Source: Pseudomaricurvus hydrocarbonicus
Lineage (GTDB): Bacteria; Pseudomonadota; Gammaproteobacteria; Pseudomonadales; Cellvibrionaceae
DNA length: 64,000 nucleotides
Assembly (NCBI RefSeq): GCF_011602365.1
Contig: NZ_JAAONZ010000025.1
Location: 1-64,000 of the forward strand
Reading direction: 5' to 3'
A program made the position numbers and the translations under genes. Below, one piece after another: positions 9,149 to 17,491 of the stretch. Each line of letters starts with the position of its first letter. The first letter of the stretch is position 1. The notes under the pieces were generated by a model that had not been told where the DNA came from, did no database searches, and was given only the letters and a program-made list of their open reading frames with translations.

Positions 9149-9472
9149 TCAGTGCATTTGATTGGCGCAGCGAATACAAAGTTCGGCACTGGGCAGGGCT
9201 TTCAGCCGTTGCTGGCCGATGGCTTCGCCGCAATTGCTGCAGGTGCCGTAGGTGTTGGCGCCCAGTTTTTTCAGGACGTGCTGTATCTGCAGCAGTTCGT
9301 TGGCGGTCTGGTTGGCAATGCGCAACAGCACTTCATCGTTTTCCCGCTCCTGCGCTTGTTCCTGCCAGTCGCGGCTGTGCGATTGCTGCAGGTCCGTTTC
9401 CAGCGCGGTGAGCTGCTGGGAGAGTTCCATTTGTCGACGCAGTAATTGCTTGCGTGCTTGTAGCTGGTTCAT
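9149..9472 (-). CDS. DksA/TraR-family zinc-finger protein
   Basis: A 107-residue DksA/TraR-like protein. The first 75 residues form a predicted coiled coil rich in Gln, Leu and Arg. The C-terminus has a four-cysteine zinc finger (CSNCGEAIG, then CIRCANQ). Proteins of this family reach into the RNA polymerase secondary channel or remain uncharacterised. It is shorter than true DksA (about 150 residues) and lacks its N-terminal extension, so it is a paralogue and not the housekeeping DksA. An AGGAAGG ribosome site precedes the ATG. Located behind hsp20, it may serve a stress role; this is inference. Confidence 0.88.
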   Translation of the reverse strand: MNQLQARKQLLRRQMELSQQLTALETDLQQSHSRDWQEQAQERENDEVLLRIANQTANELLQIQHVLKKLGANTYGTCSNCGEAIGQQRLKALPSAELCIRCANQMH

Positions 9473-9825
9473 ACGCCCTTCCTGTCTGCAGTGCTTTTGT
9501 CATAGTGTTTGTCGAGGTGATGAGGCCGCCTCTCAAGCTGCCTATCAGGCGTCTACACCCCTGTTTAGTTAAGTATGTAAGGAAAAATGGAAATGACTAT
9601 TGAGCCAGATCAATAAAATGTCGGGATGTGGGGGTATTTGTCAGCGGGTGGGGCTAATGATCAGTGGCTGGGAGAGCGGTTGCGTGGGATCGTGGGGAAA
9701 AGGGTCGAGAGAAATGATCGTTATAAAACGTGGCAAAAAACGGTAGCCGGGCGGTCAGATACGGGGTCAGCTCACACCGCCGGCCGGGTCGGCCGCTGTG
9801 TGAGCTGATGTCTTTTAACTCTTCA
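9473..9825. other. Gene-free stretch between ettA and the DksA-like gene
   Basis: 353 bases. The only structure I see is the inverted repeat at 9768-9807. The rest is G-rich and lacks long open frames with ribosome sites. The promoter of the DksA-like gene should lie near 9490-9560, where AT-rich sequence is found. Confidence 0.5.
9768..9807 (-). terminator. Long inverted repeat downstream of ettA
   Basis: CAGCTCACAC pairs with GTGTGAGCTG (10 bases), and the interior holds a second GC-rich pairing (CGGCC with GGCCG). It begins about 20 bases after the ettA stop. No T run follows on the minus strand, so termination would be weak or Rho-assisted. Confidence 0.4.
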
Positions 9826-11490
9826 TTAACTCTTCAGTTTTTTATACTGCATCCGGTGTGGTTGAGCGTCATCCCCTTTGCGGTCCACCAGGTCTTCGTG
9901 GTATTCCGTGTAGTTGCCTTCAAAGAATTCGATGTTGCCGTCATCTTCGTAGGCCAGGATGTGGGTGGCTACCCGATCCAGGAACCAGCGGTCGTGCGAG
10001 ATGACCAGGGCGCAGCCGGGGAAGTTCAGCAGGGCTTCTTCCAGGGCCCGCAGGGTTTCGACGTCCAGGTCGTTGGAGGGTTCATCGAGCAGCAGCACGT
10101 TGGCGCCCTGTTTCAGGGTGTGGGCCAGGTGTAAGCGGCCGCGCTCACCGCCGGACAGTTCGCCCACGCGTTTCTGCTGGTCACTGCCTTTGAAGTTAAA
10201 GCGACCCACGTAGGAGCGGGAGCTGACTTCGTAGTTGCCAATGCGGATGATGTCCTGACCGTCGGAAATTTCTTCCCACACCGTCTTGTTGTCGTCCAGG
10301 TTTTCGCGGCTTTGTTCCACGAAGGCCACGTTGACGGTATCGCCCAGTTCCACTTCACCGTTGTCCGGCTGTTCGGCGCCGGCAATCATTCGAAACAAGG
10401 TGGATTTACCGGCGCCGTTGGCTCCGACAATACCGACGATGGCGCCTTTGGGGATGCTGAAGCTCAGGTCGTCGATCAGCATGCGATCGCCAAAGCTTTT
10501 ACTGACGTGATTAAAGTTAATGACTTTGTCGCCCAGGCGCTCGCCGGGTGGTATATAGATTTCGTTGGTTTCGTTGCGAGCCTGAAAATCCTGGGACTGC
10601 ATTTCTTCAAAGCGGGCCAGGCGGGCCTTGTTCTTCGCCTGACGACCTTTGGGGTTCTGGCGTACCCACTCCAGTTCCGCCTTGATGGCTTTCTGGTGTG
10701 AGGCCTCGGATCGCTGCTCTTGTTCCAGGCGGGCTTCTTTCTGCTCCAGCCAGCTGGAGTAGTTGCCTTCATAGGGAATGCCGCGACCGCGGTCCAGTTC
10801 CAGGATCCAGCCAGCGGCGTTGTCGAGGAAGTAGCGATCGTGGGTAATGGCCACGACGGTGCCGGGGAAGTCCACCAGAAAGCGCTCCAGCCAGTACACG
10901 GATTCGGCATCCAGGTGGTTGGTGGGTTCGTCCAGCAGCAGCATGTCCGGGCGCGACAGCAGCAGGCGACACAGGGCAACGCGGCGGCGCTCACCACCGG
11001 AGAGTTTGGTGACGTCGGCATCCCAGGGTGGCAGGCGCAGAGCGTCAGCCGCCGCTTCCAGTTTGTGGTCCAGATTGTGGGCATCCCAGGCCTGGATGAT
11101 GTCCTCCAGCTGGCCTTGTTTTTTGGCCAGTGCGTCAAAGTCGGCGTCGGGCTCGGCGTAATCCGCGTAGACCTGCTCCAGGGCGGCCAGAGCATCAAGG
11201 GCTTCCCTGACGCCGTCTTCCACATTGCCGCGCACGTCTTTTTCCGGGTCCAGCTGCGGTTCCTGGGGCAGGTAGCCCACCTTGATGCCCGGCATGGCGC
11301 GAGCTTCGCCGTTGATGTCCGTATCAATACCCGCCATGATGCGCAGCAGGGTGGATTTACCCGAGCCGTTCAGGCCGAGCACACCAATTTTGGCGCCAGG
11401 AAAGAAGGACAGGGAAATGTCTTTAAGGATTTCACGTTTGGGTGGGACGATTTTGCCCACTCGGTTCATGGAGTAAACGTACTGTGCCAT
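9826..11490 (-). CDS. ettA: Energy-dependent translational throttle protein EttA (ABC-F)
   Basis: ABC-F ATPase that binds the ribosomal E site and gates the first elongation steps by ATP/ADP level. Two ABC domains are complete: Walker A GLNGSGKST and GANGAGKST, signatures LSGGERRRVAL and LSGGERGRLHL, and two LLLDEP Walker B motifs. The arm and linker regions lie between them. I choose the ATG at 11490 (MAQYVYSMNRVGKIVPPKRE), which gives 554 residues, the family's normal length. The open frame continues upstream for 139 codons, but that part is low-complexity and unlike any EttA. Confidence 0.96.
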   Translation of the reverse strand: MAQYVYSMNRVGKIVPPKREILKDISLSFFPGAKIGVLGLNGSGKSTLLRIMAGIDTDINGEARAMPGIKVGYLPQEPQLDPEKDVRGNVEDGVREALDALAALEQVYADYAEPDADFDALAKKQGQLEDIIQAWDAHNLDHKLEAAADALRLPPWDADVTKLSGGERRRVALCRLLLSRPDMLLLDEPTNHLDAESVYWLERFLVDFPGTVVAITHDRYFLDNAAGWILELDRGRGIPYEGNYSSWLEQKEARLEQEQRSEASHQKAIKAELEWVRQNPKGRQAKNKARLARFEEMQSQDFQARNETNEIYIPPGERLGDKVINFNHVSKSFGDRMLIDDLSFSIPKGAIVGIVGANGAGKSTLFRMIAGAEQPDNGEVELGDTVNVAFVEQSRENLDDNKTVWEEISDGQDIIRIGNYEVSSRSYVGRFNFKGSDQQKRVGELSGGERGRLHLAHTLKQGANVLLLDEPSNDLDVETLRALEEALLNFPGCALVISHDRWFLDRVATHILAYEDDGNIEFFEGNYTEYHEDLVDRKGDDAQPHRMQYKKLKS

Positions 11491-11888
11491 ATGGCTGGAG
11501 ACCTCAGTGCGGGTTGAAAACAAGTTGAATGGCAGCGCCGTTGTGGTGAATGCCATTGAATGGGCGCAAGTGTGGGAAAAAGCCGCCACAGAGTCAAATG
11601 CAATCCCCATAAAAGTCGCTTTTAGGTCTATTTGCTGTATGGATGATGGGCTATAGAAAGCTTTGCCATAACCGCTGGGTGCGGTGGCGCGAAAGTCGGT
11701 TTCTCTTTCTATACTGTGGGTATTGGGGGCGACGATGTGTCGATCGCCCGCCCCTGAGCGGGGAAACTTGGACGTTACCCAAATGCGCGATAGCGACGAT
11801 AACGAGAAACAACACGGCGTTCTGGTACCGGTGAATGAGGTGAGCTGGCCCTGAAGCTTGAGTTGAGAGCGTAGCGAGGGGACGTTGT
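11491..11888. other. Gene-free region between divergent ettA and the GGDEF/EAL gene
   Basis: 398 bases that should hold both promoters. A TATACT -10-like box at 11710-11715 faces the GGDEF/EAL gene, but no matching -35 is seen. On the minus strand a TTGACT occurs about 110 bases before ettA with only a poor -10. No repeats or hairpins stand out. Confidence 0.4.
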
Positions 11889-14081
11889 GTGACAGCTGAG
11901 AAGCCACGGCATGAACAACTGAAGGGCGAGCACTCTGCGGCTGATCCGACTCAGGGTGGGCGAGTTCCGTGTGAGCAAGCGGGCCATCAGAGCCTGGTGG
12001 AGTCGGTCTCTGAAGGTCATTTGCTGGCGCAGGTTGCCGATCGCCTCAGTGATCTGGTGTTGGGGGTGAGTTTCGATGGCGCGCTTTACTATGTCAGTCC
12101 ATCAGTAGAGGAATTGCTGGGATACAGCAGTCAGGTGTTTTTAAGACTCTATAACCAATCCCTGGCCTATCAGGAAATGAGTTGCGAGGACGATCAGCGT
12201 TTTGCCGCTTTGCAGGCCTATTTGCGTCGTCAGGCTTTGGCGGTGACTTCCCGAGCTGGTCGAGAGGGGATGGGGGAGCCGGAAACGCTTCAGGTGAATC
12301 ACCGTGACGGTTTTCATTTGTATGTGAGCGCTCAGTGCCTGCCGGCGCATGCGGTTGATGGTGGCATTGAAGGGGTGGTGTGTATCTGTCATGACCTCTC
12401 GACGCGCAAGCACAGTTCCGACGCTATGGCGCTGGCTTTTAAGGTCTTTGAAAACAGCTTAACCGCTATTTACATCACCAACGGTCAGGGTCTCATTGTT
12501 CAGGCGAATAAGGCTTTTGTGCGTCTGACGGGCTATAGCCTGGAGGAGGTCATTGGCGAATCCCCCAAGCTGATGGATGTGGACCGCTATTCGAAGGCCT
12601 ATTTTCAGGCCATCAGTGACCATCTGGAGCGTAAAGATTACTGGGAAGGTGAAATTCACCATCGCCGCAAGGATGGACAGGTGTTCCCTGCCTGGGCGGC
12701 GATCTCGGTGTTGCGCGATGCGAATCAAAACGTCACCAACACCATCAGCTATTTTGCGGACGTTACGGAACGCAGGCACAGTGACACTCAAATACACCAG
12801 CTTGCGTATTTTGATGCGTTAACCGGATTGCCCAACCGCAGTTTGTTTGCGGACCGCGTGCTGCAAGCCGCCCGCCGGGCGAAGCGGTCTGATCAGTGGT
12901 TGGCGGTGCTGTTGCTGGACGTGATCAGGCTGACACACATTAATGATATCTATGGACACAGCGTCGGCGATGCCCTGCTGTGTGAGTTCAGCCGGCGGCT
13001 GCAGGACTGTGTGCGCAACGAAGATACCGTAGCCCGCACCGGGGGCGATGAGCTGGGTCTGTTGTTGTCCGGGATGTCCGACCGCGCTCAGACGGTCACG
13101 ATCGCAGCGCAAATTGCTGAGAAAATTTGTCATCACTTGGCGCAACCGGTGGTGATTGGGCGCCACCGGGTGTTGGCCGGGGTGTGTGTGGGTATCGCCC
13201 TTTATCCCGCCGATGGCAGTGAAACTCACACCTTATTGCACCACGCTGAAATCGCGCTGCAAGGCGCCAGACAAGCCGGGAAGCACCACTACCGATTTTA
13301 TAATGAGGCGATGACGGTCAGTGTCAAGGCGCGGCTGGCGAGTGAAAACGCGCTGTTTCAGGCGCTCAGGTTGGAGCAGTTTGAAATCTACTACCAGCCG
13401 CTGCTGTCGACGCAAGATGGTACGGTGACGGCGGTTGAGGCGCTGCTGCGCTGGAATCATCCGGACAAGGGCGTGCTGCTGCCGATCGAGTTCCTGTCGG
13501 TGGCGCAAGCCAGCGGGTTGATCCGGCCGATCGGAGACTGGGTGTTAAAACGGGTTTGTGAGCAATGGTGGTGCTGGCGTCATCAGGGAGTTTCGGTAGG
13601 GCGGGTAGCGGTGAATGTCGCCCCTGAACAGTTCGCCAAGGGCCACCTGTTGTCGGAGCTGCGAAGCGTTTTGCGGCAGACGCGCATTCCGGCCGGCACC
13701 CTGGAGCTGGAGCTGAGCGAGGAAGCTCTGAACCTTTACCCATCCGACATGCCGGGTTGGCTGGAGGAGATGCGGCGCATGGGGGTGAGTTTGTGCCTCG
13801 ATCACTTTGGTGCCGGGTATTCATCAATGCAGGAGTTAAAGAGTTTGCCGCTGGACCGTCTCAAGGTGGATCGCCGCTTTATCGGGGCCTGGCCAGCCGT
13901 GGAGGATCGGCGAGCCGTACGGGCGATGGTGGCACTGGCCAAAAGTCTGGAGTTAAACATTGCCGTAGAAGGGATTGAAACCCGGGCGCAGCTGGAATTT
14001 GTCCAGCAGTTGGGGTGTGATGAGGTGCAGGGGTATTTCCTGGGGCGGCCAGAGCGCTCTCAACATTTGCCGTGGGTATGA
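11889..14081 (+). CDS. PAS-PAS-GGDEF-EAL cyclic-di-GMP protein with altered motifs
   Basis: A 730-residue cytosolic protein with no membrane segments. Order: an unconserved N-terminus, PAS 1 (about 47-170), PAS 2 (about 183-297, GYSLEEVIGES, DVTERR), GGDEF (about 305-470), EAL (about 485-730). The cyclase half reads GGDEL at 385-389, and the metal/substrate motif DxDxFKxIND reads DVIRLTHIND, so it is probably not a working cyclase. The inhibitory RxxD site (RNED, 376-379) is intact. The phosphodiesterase half keeps EALLRW (517), LKVD (658), EGIET (694) and QGYF (714), but DDFG reads DHFG (638-641). Start is GTG with a GAGGGG ribosome site. It stands alone, divergent from ettA. Confidence 0.9.
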   Translation: MTAEKPRHEQLKGEHSAADPTQGGRVPCEQAGHQSLVESVSEGHLLAQVADRLSDLVLGVSFDGALYYVSPSVEELLGYSSQVFLRLYNQSLAYQEMSCEDDQRFAALQAYLRRQALAVTSRAGREGMGEPETLQVNHRDGFHLYVSAQCLPAHAVDGGIEGVVCICHDLSTRKHSSDAMALAFKVFENSLTAIYITNGQGLIVQANKAFVRLTGYSLEEVIGESPKLMDVDRYSKAYFQAISDHLERKDYWEGEIHHRRKDGQVFPAWAAISVLRDANQNVTNTISYFADVTERRHSDTQIHQLAYFDALTGLPNRSLFADRVLQAARRAKRSDQWLAVLLLDVIRLTHINDIYGHSVGDALLCEFSRRLQDCVRNEDTVARTGGDELGLLLSGMSDRAQTVTIAAQIAEKICHHLAQPVVIGRHRVLAGVCVGIALYPADGSETHTLLHHAEIALQGARQAGKHHYRFYNEAMTVSVKARLASENALFQALRLEQFEIYYQPLLSTQDGTVTAVEALLRWNHPDKGVLLPIEFLSVAQASGLIRPIGDWVLKRVCEQWWCWRHQGVSVGRVAVNVAPEQFAKGHLLSELRSVLRQTRIPAGTLELELSEEALNLYPSDMPGWLEEMRRMGVSLCLDHFGAGYSSMQELKSLPLDRLKVDRRFIGAWPAVEDRRAVRAMVALAKSLELNIAVEGIETRAQLEFVQQLGCDEVQGYFLGRPERSQHLPWV

Positions 14082-14178
14082 TATAGTACGACACTGTTGA
14101 TTAGATAGAGCGTTGGGGAGCAGTGCCGTGAGGCCACAATGGGCCCAGCTCCAACACCGACCTTGCTGTATTTTTTCC

Positions 14179-14216
14179 GCAATATAGTCCATTTGGTGCG
14201 CAATATAGTCAATTGG
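14179..14216. promoter_or_regulatory. Two-copy direct repeat, candidate operator of the aldehyde dehydrogenase
   Basis: GCAATATAGTCCATTTGG (14179-14196) recurs as GCAATATAGTCAATTGG (14200-14216). The two copies start exactly 21 bases apart, two helical turns, so one face of the DNA would carry both. The pair lies about 140 bases before the next gene's ATG. The binding protein is unknown. Confidence 0.5.
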
Positions 14217-14355
14217 CCTTTGCCGGCCGGGTGTCTATTCTGCTCTGGATAATGAACTGCATACATTAATCATAATAAGTCGTTGAGCAGGTCGTTTGTT
14301 TCAAAGGCTCAATAGCCCGTTATGAGCGACAGATTACAGATTGAGAGGATTACTC

Positions 14356-15774
14356 ATGGCCCTTGAAAAGCCAATTGCTGATACTGATGATGCCCGCGAA
14401 ATCGCTGCCATGATCACCAGAGCCCGTGCGGCTCAAGCCCAGATTGAAAATTACACCCAGCAGCAGGTCGATGAGCTGATTACGGCTATGGTCTGGTCCT
14501 GCTGTCAGCCCGGAGTGGCTGAACACCTTGCTCAGCACACGCTGGATGAGACCCAGCTGGGCGATTACAACGGCAAGTTTGCCAAGATCTCCGTCAAGAC
14601 CCGTGCGGCCCTGATGGATATTATCGACGACAAGTCCGTGGGCGTGATTGAAGAAGACGCTGAGCGCAATATTATCAAAATTGCCAAGCCGGTAGGTGTT
14701 ATCGGGGCCTTGTCGCCCTCCACCAACCCGGAAGCGACGCCAGTGATTAAGGCCATCAATGCCGTGAAAGGCCGCAATGCGATTATTGTCGCCCCGCACC
14801 CCCGTGCCAAGATCACCAACAAAATGATCGTTGACAACATGCGTGCGGCCCTCGAAAAAATGGGGGCTCCGGCGGATCTGGTGCAAGCCATTGAGCTGCC
14901 CTCCCTGGAAAAAACCAACGAGCTGATGAAGCAGTGCGACCTGATTCTGGCCACCGGTGGTCCGGCGATGGTGTCTTCGGCCTATTCCAGTGGTACACCA
15001 GCGCTGGGGGTGGGTGCGGGCAATGCGGTGATCACCGTGGACGAGACCGCAGACCTGGACGACGCAGCAGAGAAAATCCGCATCTCCAAGACGCTGGATC
15101 TGGCGGCGTCCTGTTCTTCCGATAACGCGGTGATTGCGGTCGAGGCGGTGTATGACCAGCTGCTGGAAAAACTGATTGCGCAAGGCGGCTACCTTGCCAA
15201 CGCCGACGATTACAAAAAAATCGCCGACGTGCTGTGGGAAGACGGTCACCTGAACGCCAAGGTGGTGGTGAAACCCGCTCCGGTGCTGGGTGAATTGGCG
15301 GGTGTGAATATCCCGTCAGACCGAACCTTCATCATCATGCCCGAAACCGGTACCGGTCCCGAGCATCCGTACTCCGGCGAAAAACTGTCGGTGATCATGG
15401 CCTTTTACAAAGTCAAAGACATGGATGAGGCGGTGGCACTGACCAACGAAATCCAGGCGTATCAGGGTATGGGTCACTCCTGTGGTATCTACTCCAACAG
15501 CGACGAGAACATTCTCAAGCTGGCACTGGCCACCAAAACTTCCCGTGTCATGGTCAACCAGCCGCAGGCACCGTCCAATTCCGGCAACCTTTGGAACGGT
15601 ATGCGCCAGACCTTCTCGCTGGGATGTGGTACCTGGGGCGGTAACTCCACCAACGAAAACATTAACTGGAAGCATCTGGTTAACGTGACCTGGGTGTCCA
15701 AGCCATTGGCGACCCCCAAAGTCCTGCCCGCGGACGAAGAACTGTTTGGTGCTGTGATCGACAAACTGAAGTAA
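14356..15774 (+). CDS. CoA-acylating aldehyde dehydrogenase (sulfoacetaldehyde dehydrogenase-like)
   Basis: NAD(P)-dependent enzyme of the aldehyde dehydrogenase superfamily that would convert an aldehyde plus CoA into an acyl-CoA. The 472 residues include GVIGALSPSTNPEATP (about 113-128), typical of the EutE/AdhE/SauS group, and the catalytic Cys in AASCSSDNAV at residue 253. The overall pattern resembles sulfoacetaldehyde dehydrogenase SauS more than the AdhE N-terminus, but the substrate is not proven. No iron alcohol dehydrogenase domain follows. ATG at 14356 has GAGG 8 bases upstream; the TTG at 14341 is less likely. A single-gene unit between a direct-repeat operator and a strong terminator. 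Confidence 0.75.
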   Translation: MALEKPIADTDDAREIAAMITRARAAQAQIENYTQQQVDELITAMVWSCCQPGVAEHLAQHTLDETQLGDYNGKFAKISVKTRAALMDIIDDKSVGVIEEDAERNIIKIAKPVGVIGALSPSTNPEATPVIKAINAVKGRNAIIVAPHPRAKITNKMIVDNMRAALEKMGAPADLVQAIELPSLEKTNELMKQCDLILATGGPAMVSSAYSSGTPALGVGAGNAVITVDETADLDDAAEKIRISKTLDLAASCSSDNAVIAVEAVYDQLLEKLIAQGGYLANADDYKKIADVLWEDGHLNAKVVVKPAPVLGELAGVNIPSDRTFIIMPETGTGPEHPYSGEKLSVIMAFYKVKDMDEAVALTNEIQAYQGMGHSCGIYSNSDENILKLALATKTSRVMVNQPQAPSNSGNLWNGMRQTFSLGCGTWGGNSTNENINWKHLVNVTWVSKPLATPKVLPADEELFGAVIDKLK

Positions 15775-15800
15775 GCATTACGTCAGTTGCGATAAGAAAA

Positions 15801-15834
15801 AGCCCATTTCACCTGGTGTGAAATGGGCTTTTTT
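15801..15834 (+). terminator. Rho-independent terminator of the aldehyde dehydrogenase gene
   Basis: Perfect 12-base stem (AGCCCATTTCAC with GTGAAATGGGCT), 5-base loop, then a T6 run. It starts 27 bases after the stop. The A run before the stem could let it serve the minus strand too, although eamA already ends before it. Confidence 0.92.
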
Positions 15835-15912
15835 GTGGGTTGGTGTTTCTCGGCTTATCCTCTTGCGGGGGCCCCAAAATGGATGCCAGCTGCGATCATC
15901 CGCAAAGTATTG

Positions 15913-16809
15913 TCAGGCCCTGGCAGCCTGAGACCATTTGCGCATCCGGATCAGTTGGAAAACCACAATCGACGCCAAAATCAATCCACAGCCCATCCAT
16001 TGATTGATCAGCATGACTTCGTTGAGGATGAAAACCCCCATCAGTGTCGTCCATACCGGCTCCAGCACCAGAATCATCCCGGCGTTGGTGGCGGTGGTCA
16101 GTTTCATGGCGTAGATCTGCAAGGCAAAACGCACCAGTGACGTGAACAAGCTGCAGACGATGATCCAGCCCCAGGCTTCCTGGCCCCAGTTAAGCGTCAG
16201 CGTTTCCTGACGGTAGAGCGCCGCAATCACCGCGGCCGTGCAGCCGATGATGCCTACCGTGGTGAGCTGAATGGCGGTCAATGCCATTGGCGGGATGTTG
16301 GCAACATGGCGAGAGGTCATCACAAACTGCAGCGCAAACATCAAGGCCGCGGCTAACAGATACAGGTGGGAAATTTCCAACTGGATCTCTTCGCCGAGCG
16401 TCAGTAGGCCAAGGCCAGAGACGGCCATTGCCAGCGGCAGTAACAATTGTCGGGATATCCGGTCTCCGTAGACGATACGGCCGGCTACAGGGATCATAAT
16501 GACCGCCAGGCTCATGATAAAAGAGGCTTCCCCGACGCGATCACTGTGCAGCAGGCCTTGCACCCACAGCAACAAGGCGACTGCGAACAGGAGTCCGGTT
16601 TTGACCGAGATAATCCATTGTGGCCGGCTAAGTTTTATCAGTGACCGGTAAACGATCATCCCCAATAAGAGGCCTGCTATCAGCGAGCGCAGGCCGATAA
16701 ACCAAAAGGCTGGGACGTACTCAAGAGCGGCTTTGGAAAATAGCCAGCCGACGGCGGCGATAAGGGTAACCAGAATCAGGATTCCGTCACCTTTGAGTCT
16801 GCTGGACAT
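15913..16809 (-). CDS. EamA/DMT-family transporter
   Basis: Inner-membrane protein of the drug/metabolite transporter superfamily: 298 residues, ten predicted membrane helices as two EamA repeats (first repeat about 1-140, second about 150-290, with a conserved Glu-Pro near the start of the last helices, LVLEPVWTTLMGVFILNE). Substrates of the family include amino acids, nucleosides and small metabolites and cannot be told from sequence. I use the ATG at 16809 because AAGGA lies just before it; the open frame's 69 upstream codons are not membrane-like and overlap the decayed gene next door. Confidence 0.85.
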   Translation of the reverse strand: MSSRLKGDGILILVTLIAAVGWLFSKAALEYVPAFWFIGLRSLIAGLLLGMIVYRSLIKLSRPQWIISVKTGLLFAVALLLWVQGLLHSDRVGEASFIMSLAVIMIPVAGRIVYGDRISRQLLLPLAMAVSGLGLLTLGEEIQLEISHLYLLAAALMFALQFVMTSRHVANIPPMALTAIQLTTVGIIGCTAAVIAALYRQETLTLNWGQEAWGWIIVCSLFTSLVRFALQIYAMKLTTATNAGMILVLEPVWTTLMGVFILNEVMLINQWMGCGLILASIVVFQLIRMRKWSQAARA

Positions 16810-16973
16810 GTGTATCCTTGTGAGGCCCGTTTTCCGGGGGAGGGCTGAATGAGCGATTGGCGCGTTATCCCATAATGTGTGAACCGCAGTGTCCGGCCAC
16901 AATACATGGCTACAGATGACAAAATGGGAGCGCGCATTATAGAGTGTATTCAGCTTTTCAACAGCCCGCTTTG

Positions 16974-17462
16974 CCACTGCGTTTACTCGACGGGTTAACC
17001 GGTCTGCTGTGGGCAAAATTGCAGCTGAATCTGAATAATCCGGTGAATGCTCTGGCGGACATTCCTCTCAAGCAGGAGTTGGATCAGCGGGACTAGCGCC
17101 GGGTAGTGGCGGCAGCGATGGATGAACTGCTTGCGGTGGCAAAAGCCAAGGGCATCTTGTTGCCCCAGTTGGGGCCGCAGCCGCCACATCGCATACCGAC
17201 CTTCCTGAGACTGCCCAACTGGCTGTATTCCCGGCTGGGGCACAAGATCGACCCCCAGGCGCGCTCATCCATGTGGCAGGACTTGTGTGATGGACGCGAG
17301 ACGGAAATTGAATTCCTTAACGGCGCCGTGGTCCGGCTGGGTGAAGCGGCGCGGGTGCCGTGACCGGTCAATCAGGCCTTGACTCGATTAATTCATGAGG
17401 TCGAAGCCGGCAAGCGCAGCCGCGGTATTCCGGCGAAAGAGTTGTCGCTACTGGTTCGCTGA
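16974..17462 (+). pseudogene. Remnant of a 2-dehydropantoate 2-reductase (ApbA/PanE) gene
   Basis: Read in one frame, this stretch gives the C-terminal half of a ketopantoate reductase: LLWAKLQLNLNNPVNALADIPL, MDELLAVAKAKGI, RSSMWQDLCDGRETEIEFL, NGAVVRLGE, PVNQALTRLIHEVE and a natural stop at 17460-17462. Two in-frame stops break it: TAG at 17094-17096 and TGA at 17361-17363. The N-terminal nucleotide-binding half is absent; upstream sequence is the eamA leader. The frame is otherwise unshifted and the residues well conserved, so the decay looks recent. In family members the enzyme reduces ketopantoate for pantothenate synthesis. Confidence 0.8.
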
Positions 17463-17491
17463 GGCGCGCTTATTGGGGGCATTCTCGGTCC

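Noticed and set aside
11491-11907. N-terminal extension of EttA to 693 residues
   Set aside because: The family start MAQYVYSMNRVGK lies at 11490; the upstream frame is not homologous and overlaps the divergent gene's start.
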